From NCBI GenBank assembly GCA_038751255.1, contig JBCDGN010000005.1:1-64000 (forward strand): DNA of 64,000 nt. Reading direction: 5' to 3'. Both the position numbers and the translations under genes were made by a program. Position 1 is the first letter of the stretch. Each line of letters begins with the position of its first letter. Below the pieces are notes generated by a model. The model ran no database searches, was not told where the DNA came from, and was given only the letters and a program-made list of their open reading frames with translations. The stretch comes from JANSYP01 sp038751255 (GTDB lineage Bacteria; Pseudomonadota; Alphaproteobacteria; Rhodobacterales; Rhodobacteraceae). Positions 7,105 through 14,058 of the stretch are shown piece by piece.

Positions 7105-8982
7105 ATGTCCGATACGCCGCCAAAGCCGTCTGCCTCGTCCAAGGGAAACACGCCGTTTCACGCTTATCTTGAATCCCTCACAGAGTCGCTCGCCGATATG
7201 CGCGACGGCAAACTGGCCGATTACATTCCAGAACTTGCGAAAGCTGATCCAAATGGTCTTGCGATCTGTGTCGCGACGATTGACGGCCATGTCTATGGTG
7301 TAGGCGATACCGAGGCAAACTTTTCCATACAATCGGTCAGCAAACCCTTTCTCTACGGTCATGTCCTGCAAAAGCTCGGCGCCGACCGCGTTTTGGCCAA
7401 GGTTGGCGTCGAACCAACGGGGGACAGTTTCAATGCCATTGTCCTCGACGAGGTCCACAACCGACCGTTCAATCCGATGGTCAATGCTGGCGCAATTGCT
7501 GTCAGTGGGATGATCGAAGGCGCCGATGGTGGGGGGACGCTTGAGGCGCGGATCACAGAGATGCAGAGCGCCATGAGCGCCTATGCCGGGCGCGAGTTGC
7601 AGGTCGATGACGCCGTGTTTCGATCAGAAAACAAAAGCGGGGATCGCAACCGCGGCATCGCCTATTTGATGAAAAACTCCAACATGATCGCGCGCGACCC
7701 AAATGAGGTGCTCGAGGTTTACTTTCGGCAATGCTCCCTATCAATCACCTGCCGGGATCTGGCGATGATGGGGGCGGTTTTAGCTAATCGTGGGATTCAC
7801 CCCGTGACCGGCAACACCGTGATTGGCCCCGATTGCGTGCGTGATGTGCTGACCATTATGATGAGCTGCGGGATGTATGACTATGCCGGAGGCTGGGCTT
7901 TCGAAGTTGGACTTCCGGCCAAAAGCGGGGTCTCCGGCGCGATCGTGGCGGTTTTGCCGGGGCAGCTTTCGATCGCCGTTTGGTCGCCTCCATTGGATGA
8001 GGTTGGCAATTCCGTCCGCGGACTGGCGGCTTGCAAGCGCATTTCGCAGGATTTTGGCCTGCATATGTACGGCCAGTCCTCCGATGTGACCACTGTCATC
8101 CGGCGGGTCGCGAGTAACGTCACCTATCGTTCGATGAAAACACGATCCAGCATAGAGCATTCGGCGCTCTTGCGCCGCGGACATCGTATCTCGATCTTGG
8201 AACTTCAGGGCGCTTTGGTGTTCGCCTCTGCGGAGCGGCTTGTACGACGCGTAGAATCTTTGTCCGCAAGCGCGGACTATATCATTGTGAGCTTTCGTCG
8301 CGTTCAGATTATCGACCACGCGGCGATGCAGTTTTTGACCTCCCTCTCGAAGTCCCAAGAGCGCTTGGGCATGCGTCTACACTTCGCCGATATCGAAAGC
8401 TCCGGATTGGCCCGGGATAGCAGGGAAGTCCTGTTAGCCATGGCGGAAGAGACCTCCACAGCAATTCACACAACCACCGATGGCGCGATCGAGGTCTGTG
8501 AAGAGGCGATCCTTGCAGAAATGCCGTCGATTGAAGACACCTCGCGCTTGTCCCTGTCCAGGATCGACCTGTTTGCAGGCCTCGACACGGATCAGTTGCA
8601 CGTTTTGGAACGTCTGGTGCACCCAATGCAATTTTCGGCAGGCGAAAAGATCCTTCAAAAGGGCCAGGACCCGCGCCTTTTTTTCATAATCGCTCGTGGC
8701 TCGGTGAGTATATATTTGCCCGACGAGAGCTCTGAAGGAACCCGCATCGGGTCAATGGGCCCCGGTCAGATTTTTGGTGAAATGGGGGTGCTGGAAGACA
8801 AGCCGCGGTCGGCAGATGTGGTCGCCGATGAGCCGGTTTTGGCCTACGCAATGTCCATCGCGATGCTCAAAGACTTAGAGGACGAAGACCCTGCAATTCC
8901 GATCCAGATCTATCGCAACATCGCGCGGGAATTTTCCAGCCGCATGCGCCGTGGGCACGACATGTTCTATGCGCTCCGCTAG
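7105..8982 (+). CDS. glsA: glutaminase fused to STAS and cNMP-binding domains
   Basis: 625 residues in three parts. Residues 1-310 form a serine-dependent beta-lactamase-fold glutaminase (glutamine to glutamate plus ammonia). It carries the catalytic S77-x-x-K80 motif in FSIQSVSKPF, the NPMVNAGAI block, GDRNRGIAYLMKN and AKSGVSGAI. Residues about 350-440 form a STAS domain (ALLRRG to ADIESSG). Residues about 487-605 form a cyclic-nucleotide-binding domain with GEKILQKGQDP and the phosphate-binding-cassette region GQIFGEMGVLEDKPRSA. Ordinary GlsA is about 310 residues, so the C-terminal half is probably regulatory; the ligand is not known. The ATG at 7105 is chosen because upstream codons overlap recF. 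It converges with LysR, overlapping 4 bases. Confidence 0.93.
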   Translation: MSDTPPKPSASSKGNTPFHAYLESLTESLADMRDGKLADYIPELAKADPNGLAICVATIDGHVYGVGDTEANFSIQSVSKPFLYGHVLQKLGADRVLAKVGVEPTGDSFNAIVLDEVHNRPFNPMVNAGAIAVSGMIEGADGGGTLEARITEMQSAMSAYAGRELQVDDAVFRSENKSGDRNRGIAYLMKNSNMIARDPNEVLEVYFRQCSLSITCRDLAMMGAVLANRGIHPVTGNTVIGPDCVRDVLTIMMSCGMYDYAGGWAFEVGLPAKSGVSGAIVAVLPGQLSIAVWSPPLDEVGNSVRGLAACKRISQDFGLHMYGQSSDVTTVIRRVASNVTYRSMKTRSSIEHSALLRRGHRISILELQGALVFASAERLVRRVESLSASADYIIVSFRRVQIIDHAAMQFLTSLSKSQERLGMRLHFADIESSGLARDSREVLLAMAEETSTAIHTTTDGAIEVCEEAILAEMPSIEDTSRLSLSRIDLFAGLDTDQLHVLERLVHPMQFSAGEKILQKGQDPRLFFIIARGSVSIYLPDESSEGTRIGSMGPGQIFGEMGVLEDKPRSADVVADEPVLAYAMSIAMLKDLEDEDPAIPIQIYRNIAREFSSRMRRGHDMFYALR

Positions 8983-9920
8983 ATCCCGCCGGGGGGTGAA
9001 CGTTTTCGAAGCTCGAAATCACCCGGTGCAGCCCCGCGTAAAAGACCCAAGAGCCATTGAATACGCGGAGACGCTTCGCGACGACGATGCCACGACAGAT
9101 CGTAGATGATTTTCTCCACTGGCAGCGGCAACTCGCACCACGCGAGATCTCGAAAAGCCACTTGGGCAAAGCGCGATTGCATGGTCGTGATCATATCTGT
9201 GCCCACCATCATCGCCGCAAGCACATAGATATTGGCGGCGCTGAGCACCACTTTACGCTCAAGCGGATGCTGCGCCAACGCAACTGCGAGATGGCTTTGC
9301 TTACCGCCGCCGAAATCCAATGATGCATGAGGCGCAGCTGCGTAGTCTTCGATGCTCTCCACCGGACCGCGGCAGGTGGGGTCGTAGAACACCACCAAAC
9401 GATCATAGAGCCAAGGCTCATGCAGGACACTGGCCGGATAGCTCGGCAACCGCACAGCAATCACCAAATCTGCCTCACCCGTTTCCAACCGTCTTGCCGT
9501 GTTGCTCCGATCGCCGAGATCGATCAGACGGATCGTGGCGAGCGGCGCTTCGGCCACGATGCGTTTCTTCAGCATCACAAGTTCCGGCATAAGCTCAGTT
9601 GTGTTGCAGGCGATTGTGATCGGTGAGCGGTCTTCAAAGGGACGATAGTCGTCTCGAAGAACCAAGCCTTCCATTTCGGAAACGATTTGACGGATTCGAG
9701 GCTCCAACAAAGCTGCGCCCTCGCTCGGCTGGATACCTCGACCCACGCGCACAAATAGAGGATCGTTCAAGATGCTGCGCAAGCGGTCGAGACCATGGCT
9801 CACCGTCGATTGCGTCAGATCGAGATCATCTGCTGCGCGGCTGACCGAGCCACGATCGTAGACCGCCAAAAACAACCGAAGGAGTCTGCCGTCCAACCCT
9901 GATATATCGATAGATTGCAT
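8979..9920 (-). CDS. LysR-family transcriptional regulator
   Basis: About 313 residues. The N-terminal winged helix-turn-helix has the typical GSVSRAADDLDLTQSTVSHGLDRLR run followed by DPLFVR. A periplasmic-binding-protein-like effector domain extends to the end. The start is set at MQSIDIS (9920); an in-frame ATG at 9956 would add 12 residues and cannot be excluded. It converges with the glutaminase fusion and diverges from the small ORF at 10090. Targets and effector are unknown; LysR proteins usually control a divergent neighbour. Confidence 0.9.
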   Translation of the reverse strand: MQSIDISGLDGRLLRLFLAVYDRGSVSRAADDLDLTQSTVSHGLDRLRSILNDPLFVRVGRGIQPSEGAALLEPRIRQIVSEMEGLVLRDDYRPFEDRSPITIACNTTELMPELVMLKKRIVAEAPLATIRLIDLGDRSNTARRLETGEADLVIAVRLPSYPASVLHEPWLYDRLVVFYDPTCRGPVESIEDYAAAPHASLDFGGGKQSHLAVALAQHPLERKVVLSAANIYVLAAMMVGTDMITTMQSRFAQVAFRDLAWCELPLPVEKIIYDLSWHRRREASPRIQWLLGLLRGAAPGDFELRKRSPPGGI

Positions 9921-9997
9921 GGGTTTTGTTTTCTCATCGATAGGAACTAAGCGCAATCGGCGGTATTGTTAAGATTGGGAGGAATGGGCGCCCAACG

Positions 9998-10036
9998 ATT
10001 GAGGCAGAGTTGTACAGCTAGCTGCTCTGCCTCAAT
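9998..10036. repeat. 12-bp perfect inverted repeat (hairpin 1)
   Basis: ATTGAGGCAGAG (9998-10009) and CTCTGCCTCAAT (10025-10036) are perfect complements around a 15-base loop that contains the palindrome CAGCTAGCTG. It lies between the divergent LysR gene and the ORF at 10090, so it is not a terminator for a flanking gene. It may be a leader hairpin, a small-RNA stem or a long operator. Confidence 0.65.
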
Positions 10037-10040
10037 TTGC

Positions 10041-10064
10041 GGCGTGATGTGGTGTTTTTACGCC
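10041..10064 (+). terminator. hairpin 2 with T-tract
   Basis: GGCGT (10041-10045) and ACGCC (10060-10064) enclose a 14-base loop and are followed at once by TTTT. Being upstream of the ORF at 10090 and just after a strong hairpin, it could end a small RNA or act as an attenuator. The stem is short, so confidence is limited. Confidence 0.35.
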
Positions 10065-10089
10065 TTTTGGGGGCATCGGAGACCAAAAA

Positions 10090-10329
10090 ATGCCGACCGC
10101 AAAAGTGACTGAACTCTGCGACCTCGCAATGCGCCTCGCTCGGCGCCACTACGAGCATCTGCGCCGACATGAGGGAGATCCATTGGATGTGCCCTGGCGC
10201 GACCTACCCGATCCGCAAAAGCAGCTTTGGACAGCAAGCATGACCGATTTGCTGCACGGCCTTACGCCTGCGGAACGTCAGCGTTTGTCGGAAGTACAAT
10301 CGGACGACCTAACAGCCGGAACCACCTAA
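10090..10329 (+). CDS. hypothetical protein, 79 residues
   Basis: Not recognised. A short, mostly helical-looking, charged protein (MPTAKVTELCDLAMRLARR, then WRDLPDPQKQLW) with no signal peptide or membrane segment. Codon use looks like the neighbours, and the frame ends exactly where the convergent photolyase gene ends (4-base overlap), which supports a real gene. The ATG follows the sequence GGGGGCATCGGAGACC. No function is proposed. Confidence 0.6.
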   Translation: MPTAKVTELCDLAMRLARRHYEHLRRHEGDPLDVPWRDLPDPQKQLWTASMTDLLHGLTPAERQRLSEVQSDDLTAGTT

Positions 10330-11855
10330 ACAGTTTCCCCTGCATCCAGTCGGGCAAGCCAGGCCTCAGCGTCCTGCAAAGTCACCGCCCGCCGTGCGTC
10401 GTCCATCCGGTCCCACGTCCGATAGACTTGCGCAAGCCGTGGGTTCTTGCCGAGGCGTTCGCGGTGCCGGACCAGAAAATGCCAGTAGAGCAGATTGAAG
10501 GGGCAGGCCTCGAGCCCGGTTTTTTTCCGGACATCATAGGCGCAATCGGCGCAGTAGTCAGACATACGCTGAATGTAAGCTCCTGAAGATATGTAGGGTT
10601 TCGACCCAACAACGCCGCCATCGGCAAATTGAGACATCCCGATTACGTTGGGGCTTTCGACCCATTCATAGGCATCCGCATAGACCGCAAGATACCATTC
10701 ATGAACCTCAAACGGGTGTACGCCCGCCAGAAGCGCGAAATTCCCGGTCACCATCAGCCGCTGGATGTGGTGCGCATAGGCCTCTGCCTGGGTTTGCGCG
10801 ACGACGGCATCAACGCATCGCATCTTTGTCGGCGCGCCCCAATAAAACGCAGGCAAAGGTCGGGTGTGATCAAGCGCATTTCTTTTGGGGTAGTCAGCGC
10901 CTTGATGAAAATAGATACCGCGAATGAATTCACGCCAGCCGATGATTTGACGGATAAATCCCTCAACAGCGTTCAGCGGGGCGCTTCCGTCGTAATAGGC
11001 ACGCTCAGCCCGACGACACACCTCTAATGGGTCGAGCAATCCTGCGTTGAGATAGAGCCCAATGATCGCATGTGAAAGAAAGGGATCTTCCGCAAGCATC
11101 GCGTCTTGATAATCCCCAAACTCCGCCAGCCTATGGGTGACAAAATGGTCAAATGCTGCCTGTGCACCTCTTCGGTCGGTTGCGAACCAGAAGGGGCGCA
11201 GGTCTCCGAAATTGTCGGCAAAGCGCTCTTCCACCAGATCAAGCACGTCAGAGACCACATCATCCGGCGCAGACTTTAGCGGCCCGCTCCGAAAGAGACC
11301 TGCATCTTTCGCAGGCTTACGATTGTCGTGGTCATAGTTCCATTTGCCACCAACCGGTTTGCCATCCTCCATAAGCAATCCGGTTTGGCGGCGCATTTCG
11401 CGGTAGAAATACTCCATGCGAAGCTGTTTGCGTCCCTCGGCCCAGGTGGCGAAGTTTTCTCTGGTAGATAAAAACCGCGTATCGGGCAGCAGCGTCACAG
11501 GCAGCGAGAGCGTCTGCAACATCTCGATCAAACGCCACTCTCCAGGTTCGGTTGCCAGCACTTCCTCCGCCTGAAATTCTGCACTGCGGCGTAACAATTC
11601 CGAATCAATTGACTGAGTGTTGCCCTTAGAATCCAAGCCAGCATAGGCTACCTGCCAGCCGATGTGTTCAAGCTCTGCCGCAAATTTCCGCATTGCAGCA
11701 AAAATAAAGGCGATCTTCTTGGGGTGGTGCGCGACGTATTCGGCCTCTCCCAGGACCTCTGCCATGACAACAATGTCTGTTTTCGGGTCTCCTGCGGTGA
11801 GCGCTGAGAGCCTCGGGGAGAGTTGATCGCCAAGTACCAAGATGAGCCGCTTCAC
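10326..11855 (-). CDS. FeS-type bacterial cryptochrome/photolyase (PhrB/CryB family)
   Basis: 509 residues of the iron-sulphur bacterial cryptochrome/photolyase family, which includes Agrobacterium PhrB, a (6-4) photolyase, and Rhodobacter CryB. The N-terminal LILVLGDQLS begins the alpha/beta antenna domain and the C-terminal helical part binds FAD. Cysteines C347, C435, C438 and C451 keep the spacing of the PhrB [4Fe-4S] ligands. The motif HHIQRLMVTGNFALL is typical. The start is set at GTG 11855 because it forms a GTGA overlap with the stop of the upstream SDR gene; the ATG at 11879 would give 8 extra residues. Repair versus signalling cannot be told from sequence. Confidence 0.9.
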   Translation of the reverse strand: MKRLILVLGDQLSPRLSALTAGDPKTDIVVMAEVLGEAEYVAHHPKKIAFIFAAMRKFAAELEHIGWQVAYAGLDSKGNTQSIDSELLRRSAEFQAEEVLATEPGEWRLIEMLQTLSLPVTLLPDTRFLSTRENFATWAEGRKQLRMEYFYREMRRQTGLLMEDGKPVGGKWNYDHDNRKPAKDAGLFRSGPLKSAPDDVVSDVLDLVEERFADNFGDLRPFWFATDRRGAQAAFDHFVTHRLAEFGDYQDAMLAEDPFLSHAIIGLYLNAGLLDPLEVCRRAERAYYDGSAPLNAVEGFIRQIIGWREFIRGIYFHQGADYPKRNALDHTRPLPAFYWGAPTKMRCVDAVVAQTQAEAYAHHIQRLMVTGNFALLAGVHPFEVHEWYLAVYADAYEWVESPNVIGMSQFADGGVVGSKPYISSGAYIQRMSDYCADCAYDVRKKTGLEACPFNLLYWHFLVRHRERLGKNPRLAQVYRTWDRMDDARRAVTLQDAEAWLARLDAGETV

Positions 11856-12520
11856 CACGGGATTGGGGCTCCAGACCAATCAAAGAAGCCGCCTGTATCG
11901 GCGGGGCTCAACCCCTCAATCACAGCGAGCAAATTGGCCGCCGCTTGATCTGGAGAGACCGTATCAAAGCGGTCCTGATAGTCCTTGGTGAAACGGGTCG
12001 CGACCGTGCCTGGATGCAGCGCCACACAGATCGATTGGCGGTGCGTACGCGATAGTTCTATCGCGCCCGTATGCAGCACTTGATTAAGCGCCGCTTTGGC
12101 CGCGCGGTAGCTGTACCAACCGCCCTTCCGGTTGTCTCCAATCGACCCAACCCGCGCAGAAAGTGCCGCAAAAACAGTGCGTTCATTGCGAGGAAAAAGA
12201 CGGATGGCTTGTTGCAGGATCAAAGCGGGACCGATGCAGTTAAGCGTGAACTGCGCCGCCATTGCCTCAGCCGTCAGGTAACGTAGTGCCTTCTCAGGCG
12301 GCTGACCTGCCCCATCCAATACTCCGGTAGTCACAAATACGAAGTGAAAGGGCGGCTCCTGCCGCGAAAGCACCTCTGTGATCGTCTCGGGACGCGCCAG
12401 ATCAAGACCGTTTTGGGATCGCGACAGGCCGATTACCTCGGTCCACTGGGGCTCTGCCTCGATGCAGCGCTTCACCGCGGATCCAATGCCGCCGGTATCG
12501 CCAATGATCAGTGCTCGCAC
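11852..12520 (-). CDS. short-chain dehydrogenase/reductase
   Basis: 222 residues. The Rossmann glycine motif GDTGGIGSA is at the extreme N-terminus, and the catalytic Tyr-x-x-x-Lys appears as YSYRAAK. It resembles the short C-factor-like (CsgA) SDR group. The GTG at 12520 (VRALIIGDTGG) is preferred because it places the dinucleotide motif at the usual position; an upstream ATG at 12556 would add 12 atypical residues. It is translationally coupled to the photolyase gene through a GTGA overlap, so the two are co-expressed. The substrate is unknown. Confidence 0.87.
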   Translation of the reverse strand: MRALIIGDTGGIGSAVKRCIEAEPQWTEVIGLSRSQNGLDLARPETITEVLSRQEPPFHFVFVTTGVLDGAGQPPEKALRYLTAEAMAAQFTLNCIGPALILQQAIRLFPRNERTVFAALSARVGSIGDNRKGGWYSYRAAKAALNQVLHTGAIELSRTHRQSICVALHPGTVATRFTKDYQDRFDTVSPDQAAANLLAVIEGLSPADTGGFFDWSGAPIPW

Positions 12521-12639
12521 GTGCCTGTCCCCTCGTCCTAAGCGCAGGTAAATCAAGCGTACGGGAGGTCAAACCCTCAGAAACACGTGTTTAAGAGAAT
12601 TATTTTGGAATTAAAAACTTCCTGTCAGGATTCCTAATC

Positions 12640-13458
12640 ATGTTGAGACAGTTGAGTACCGCTTCCCTGTCGCTGTTGATTGCGATGTCCAACAGCGCCA
12701 GTTTCGCCGCCGAGTTAAGCTTGGTCCGTTCGTTCGAAATGCCCGGACCCTCCGGCCTGGCCTATGACGGCATGTTTTGTGGATTATGGGTCGCCAATGA
12801 GTCCCGCGAAGTTGTGTTGATCAATCTTTGGGGACACGAAATCCGGCGCTTCACCTCTGAACTCAATCGAGTTGATGCGATTGCAATAGAAGGTGATGCG
12901 TTGCTGTTGTCTGACGGCAACGGCACCTATCAAAGAACAGATCGGCAAGGCGTCTCCATGGGGAAGCCTTACCGGATGTCGAGCGCCCTTGGGGACACAG
13001 ACGGTTTGTTCTTTGACGATCAGACAAGAGACTACTGGATTGCCGATGACACGATTTCCCAACTGCTTCGCCTGGGCCAGAACGGTGAGATCACCCAGCG
13101 CGTCTACGGAACACTGCAAACTCCGCAGATGATGGAACCCCAAGGCATCACCCGCGATCCCCTGAGTGGCAATCTGCTGGTCGTGGATGATGCAGATGCC
13201 AGCGACAGTCTGTTCGAATTTTCACCTGATGGCCGGTTGCTGGATGTCATTCCTCTGCATTTCGCTGGTTTCGATGCCGAAGGCATCTCTATTCAGGCTG
13301 AAACACAGACGCTTTTCGTAGCCTTCGACGATGGCGATACCATCGCCGCGTTTCAATACCAGGCAAGCGACAATGGTCTCACTCCGGCCATGCCGGGGCC
13401 GAGCACCTGCATGATTTCAAGCGTCACCTATAGCGACAGTTCCAAGCTGCCTGGATAG
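12640..13458 (+). CDS. secreted beta-propeller-like protein
   Basis: 272 residues with a signal peptide (about 1-24, cleavage after SFAA). Repeated strands of NHL/SMP-30-like character follow: GLAYDGMFCGLWVANE, AIEGDALLLSDGNGTYQ, GITRDPLSGNLLVVDDADA and GISIQAETQTLFVAFDDGD. This pattern suggests a periplasmic or secreted propeller that may bind a ligand or metal, but no catalytic motif is clear. The gene stands alone between the SDR gene (divergent) and the leucine leader, and ends with a good hairpin. Confidence 0.7.
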   Translation: MLRQLSTASLSLLIAMSNSASFAAELSLVRSFEMPGPSGLAYDGMFCGLWVANESREVVLINLWGHEIRRFTSELNRVDAIAIEGDALLLSDGNGTYQRTDRQGVSMGKPYRMSSALGDTDGLFFDDQTRDYWIADDTISQLLRLGQNGEITQRVYGTLQTPQMMEPQGITRDPLSGNLLVVDDADASDSLFEFSPDGRLLDVIPLHFAGFDAEGISIQAETQTLFVAFDDGDTIAAFQYQASDNGLTPAMPGPSTCMISSVTYSDSSKLPG

Positions 13459-13470
13459 GTCGCAACACAT

Positions 13471-13496
13471 CCGGCGTGTGGGCAATTATACGCCGG
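13471..13496 (+). terminator. hairpin after the propeller gene
   Basis: CCGGCGT (13471-13477) and ACGCCGG (13490-13496) form a perfect 7-bp stem with a 12-base loop, 12 bases after the stop codon. The following sequence is pyrimidine-rich (CTCTTTCTTTTCTTTCTT), close to a U-tract. A likely terminator separating this gene from the leucine leader. Confidence 0.6.
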
Positions 13497-13544
13497 GCAA
13501 AACTCTTTCTTTTCTTTCTTAGCTCTGCGGCATATAGAGCCGAG

Positions 13545-13607
13545 ATGGGACAGTTTTTTGCACACAGCCCTCTTGGGGCTCTTGGGCTACTCCTTACACA
13601 CCTCTGA
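13545..13607 (+). CDS. leucine-rich leader peptide (leuL-like)
   Basis: A 20-codon ORF whose second half reads PLGALGLLLTHL then TGA. It has six leucine codons, with three in a row (CTA CTC CTT). The stop codon lies inside the left arm of the hairpin at 13600-13637. Such Leu-rich mini-ORFs upstream of leuA are the hallmark of ribosome-mediated attenuation: ribosome stalling on Leu codons changes which hairpin forms. Downstream are a cupin gene and leuA in one transcript. Expression is inferred, not shown. Confidence 0.65.
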   Translation: MGQFFAHSPLGALGLLLTHL

Positions 13608-13659
13608 GCGTGCCTTTTGGCGCGACCGCTCAGAGGTACCCGCGCGCCAGCAAGCCCAA
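13582..13659 (+). promoter_or_regulatory. alternative hairpins of the leucine attenuator
   Basis: Three competing pairings can be drawn. An 11-bp perfect stem joins ACCTCTGAGCG (13600-13610) with CGCTCAGAGGT (13627-13637). GGCGCG (13619-13624) can pair with CGCGCC (13643-13648). TTGGGCT (13582-13588), inside the Leu codons, can pair with AGCCCAA (13653-13659). The second crosses the first, as expected of an attenuator switch. No T-run follows, so the mode of termination (or translation control of the cupin start) is unclear. Confidence 0.55.
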
Positions 13660-13686
13660 ACCGCAAAAAACCTCAAGAGACCTTCA

Positions 13687-14043
13687 ATGACCGCAGTGAA
13701 CCTGGCTGAAAAGCTTGCGATGTTTTCAAGCCATTGGGACCCTCATGTCGTTGCCGACTACAACACCAACGACGTCATGGTGGTGAAGTTCAAAGGGGAG
13801 TTCCCCTTTCACAAGCACGACAGCACCGATGATTTCTTCCTCGTTCTCGACGGGGTAATGGTGATGGAATTTGAGGATCGCGATCCCGTCACGCTGAAAG
13901 CCGGCGAGTTGATCGTTGTCCCGCAAGGTGTCGTGCATCGGCCGCGCGCCGAGGCAGAGGTTAAAGTGCTTTTGATCGAGCCGAAAGGCGAACCCAATTC
14001 CGGCGATAGCGACCGTGCCCCAGCGCCTAAGCCCCGGATCTGA
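13687..14043 (+). CDS. cupin-domain protein
   Basis: 118 residues forming one conserved beta-barrel cupin. Metal-binding motif 1 is visible as PFHKHDSTDDFFLVLDG and motif 2 as GELIVVPQGVVHRP. The histidines and acidic residue suggest a bound divalent metal. The start is taken at MTAVNLAEK (13687); upstream in-frame sequence is the attenuator, not protein. leuA follows after 15 bases, so the two are co-transcribed. Substrate and activity are unknown; a link to leucine metabolism is inferred only from the operon. Confidence 0.85.
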   Translation: MTAVNLAEKLAMFSSHWDPHVVADYNTNDVMVVKFKGEFPFHKHDSTDDFFLVLDGVMVMEFEDRDPVTLKAGELIVVPQGVVHRPRAEAEVKVLLIEPKGEPNSGDSDRAPAPKPRI

Positions 14044-14058
14044 GGATAAGAAGAGACA

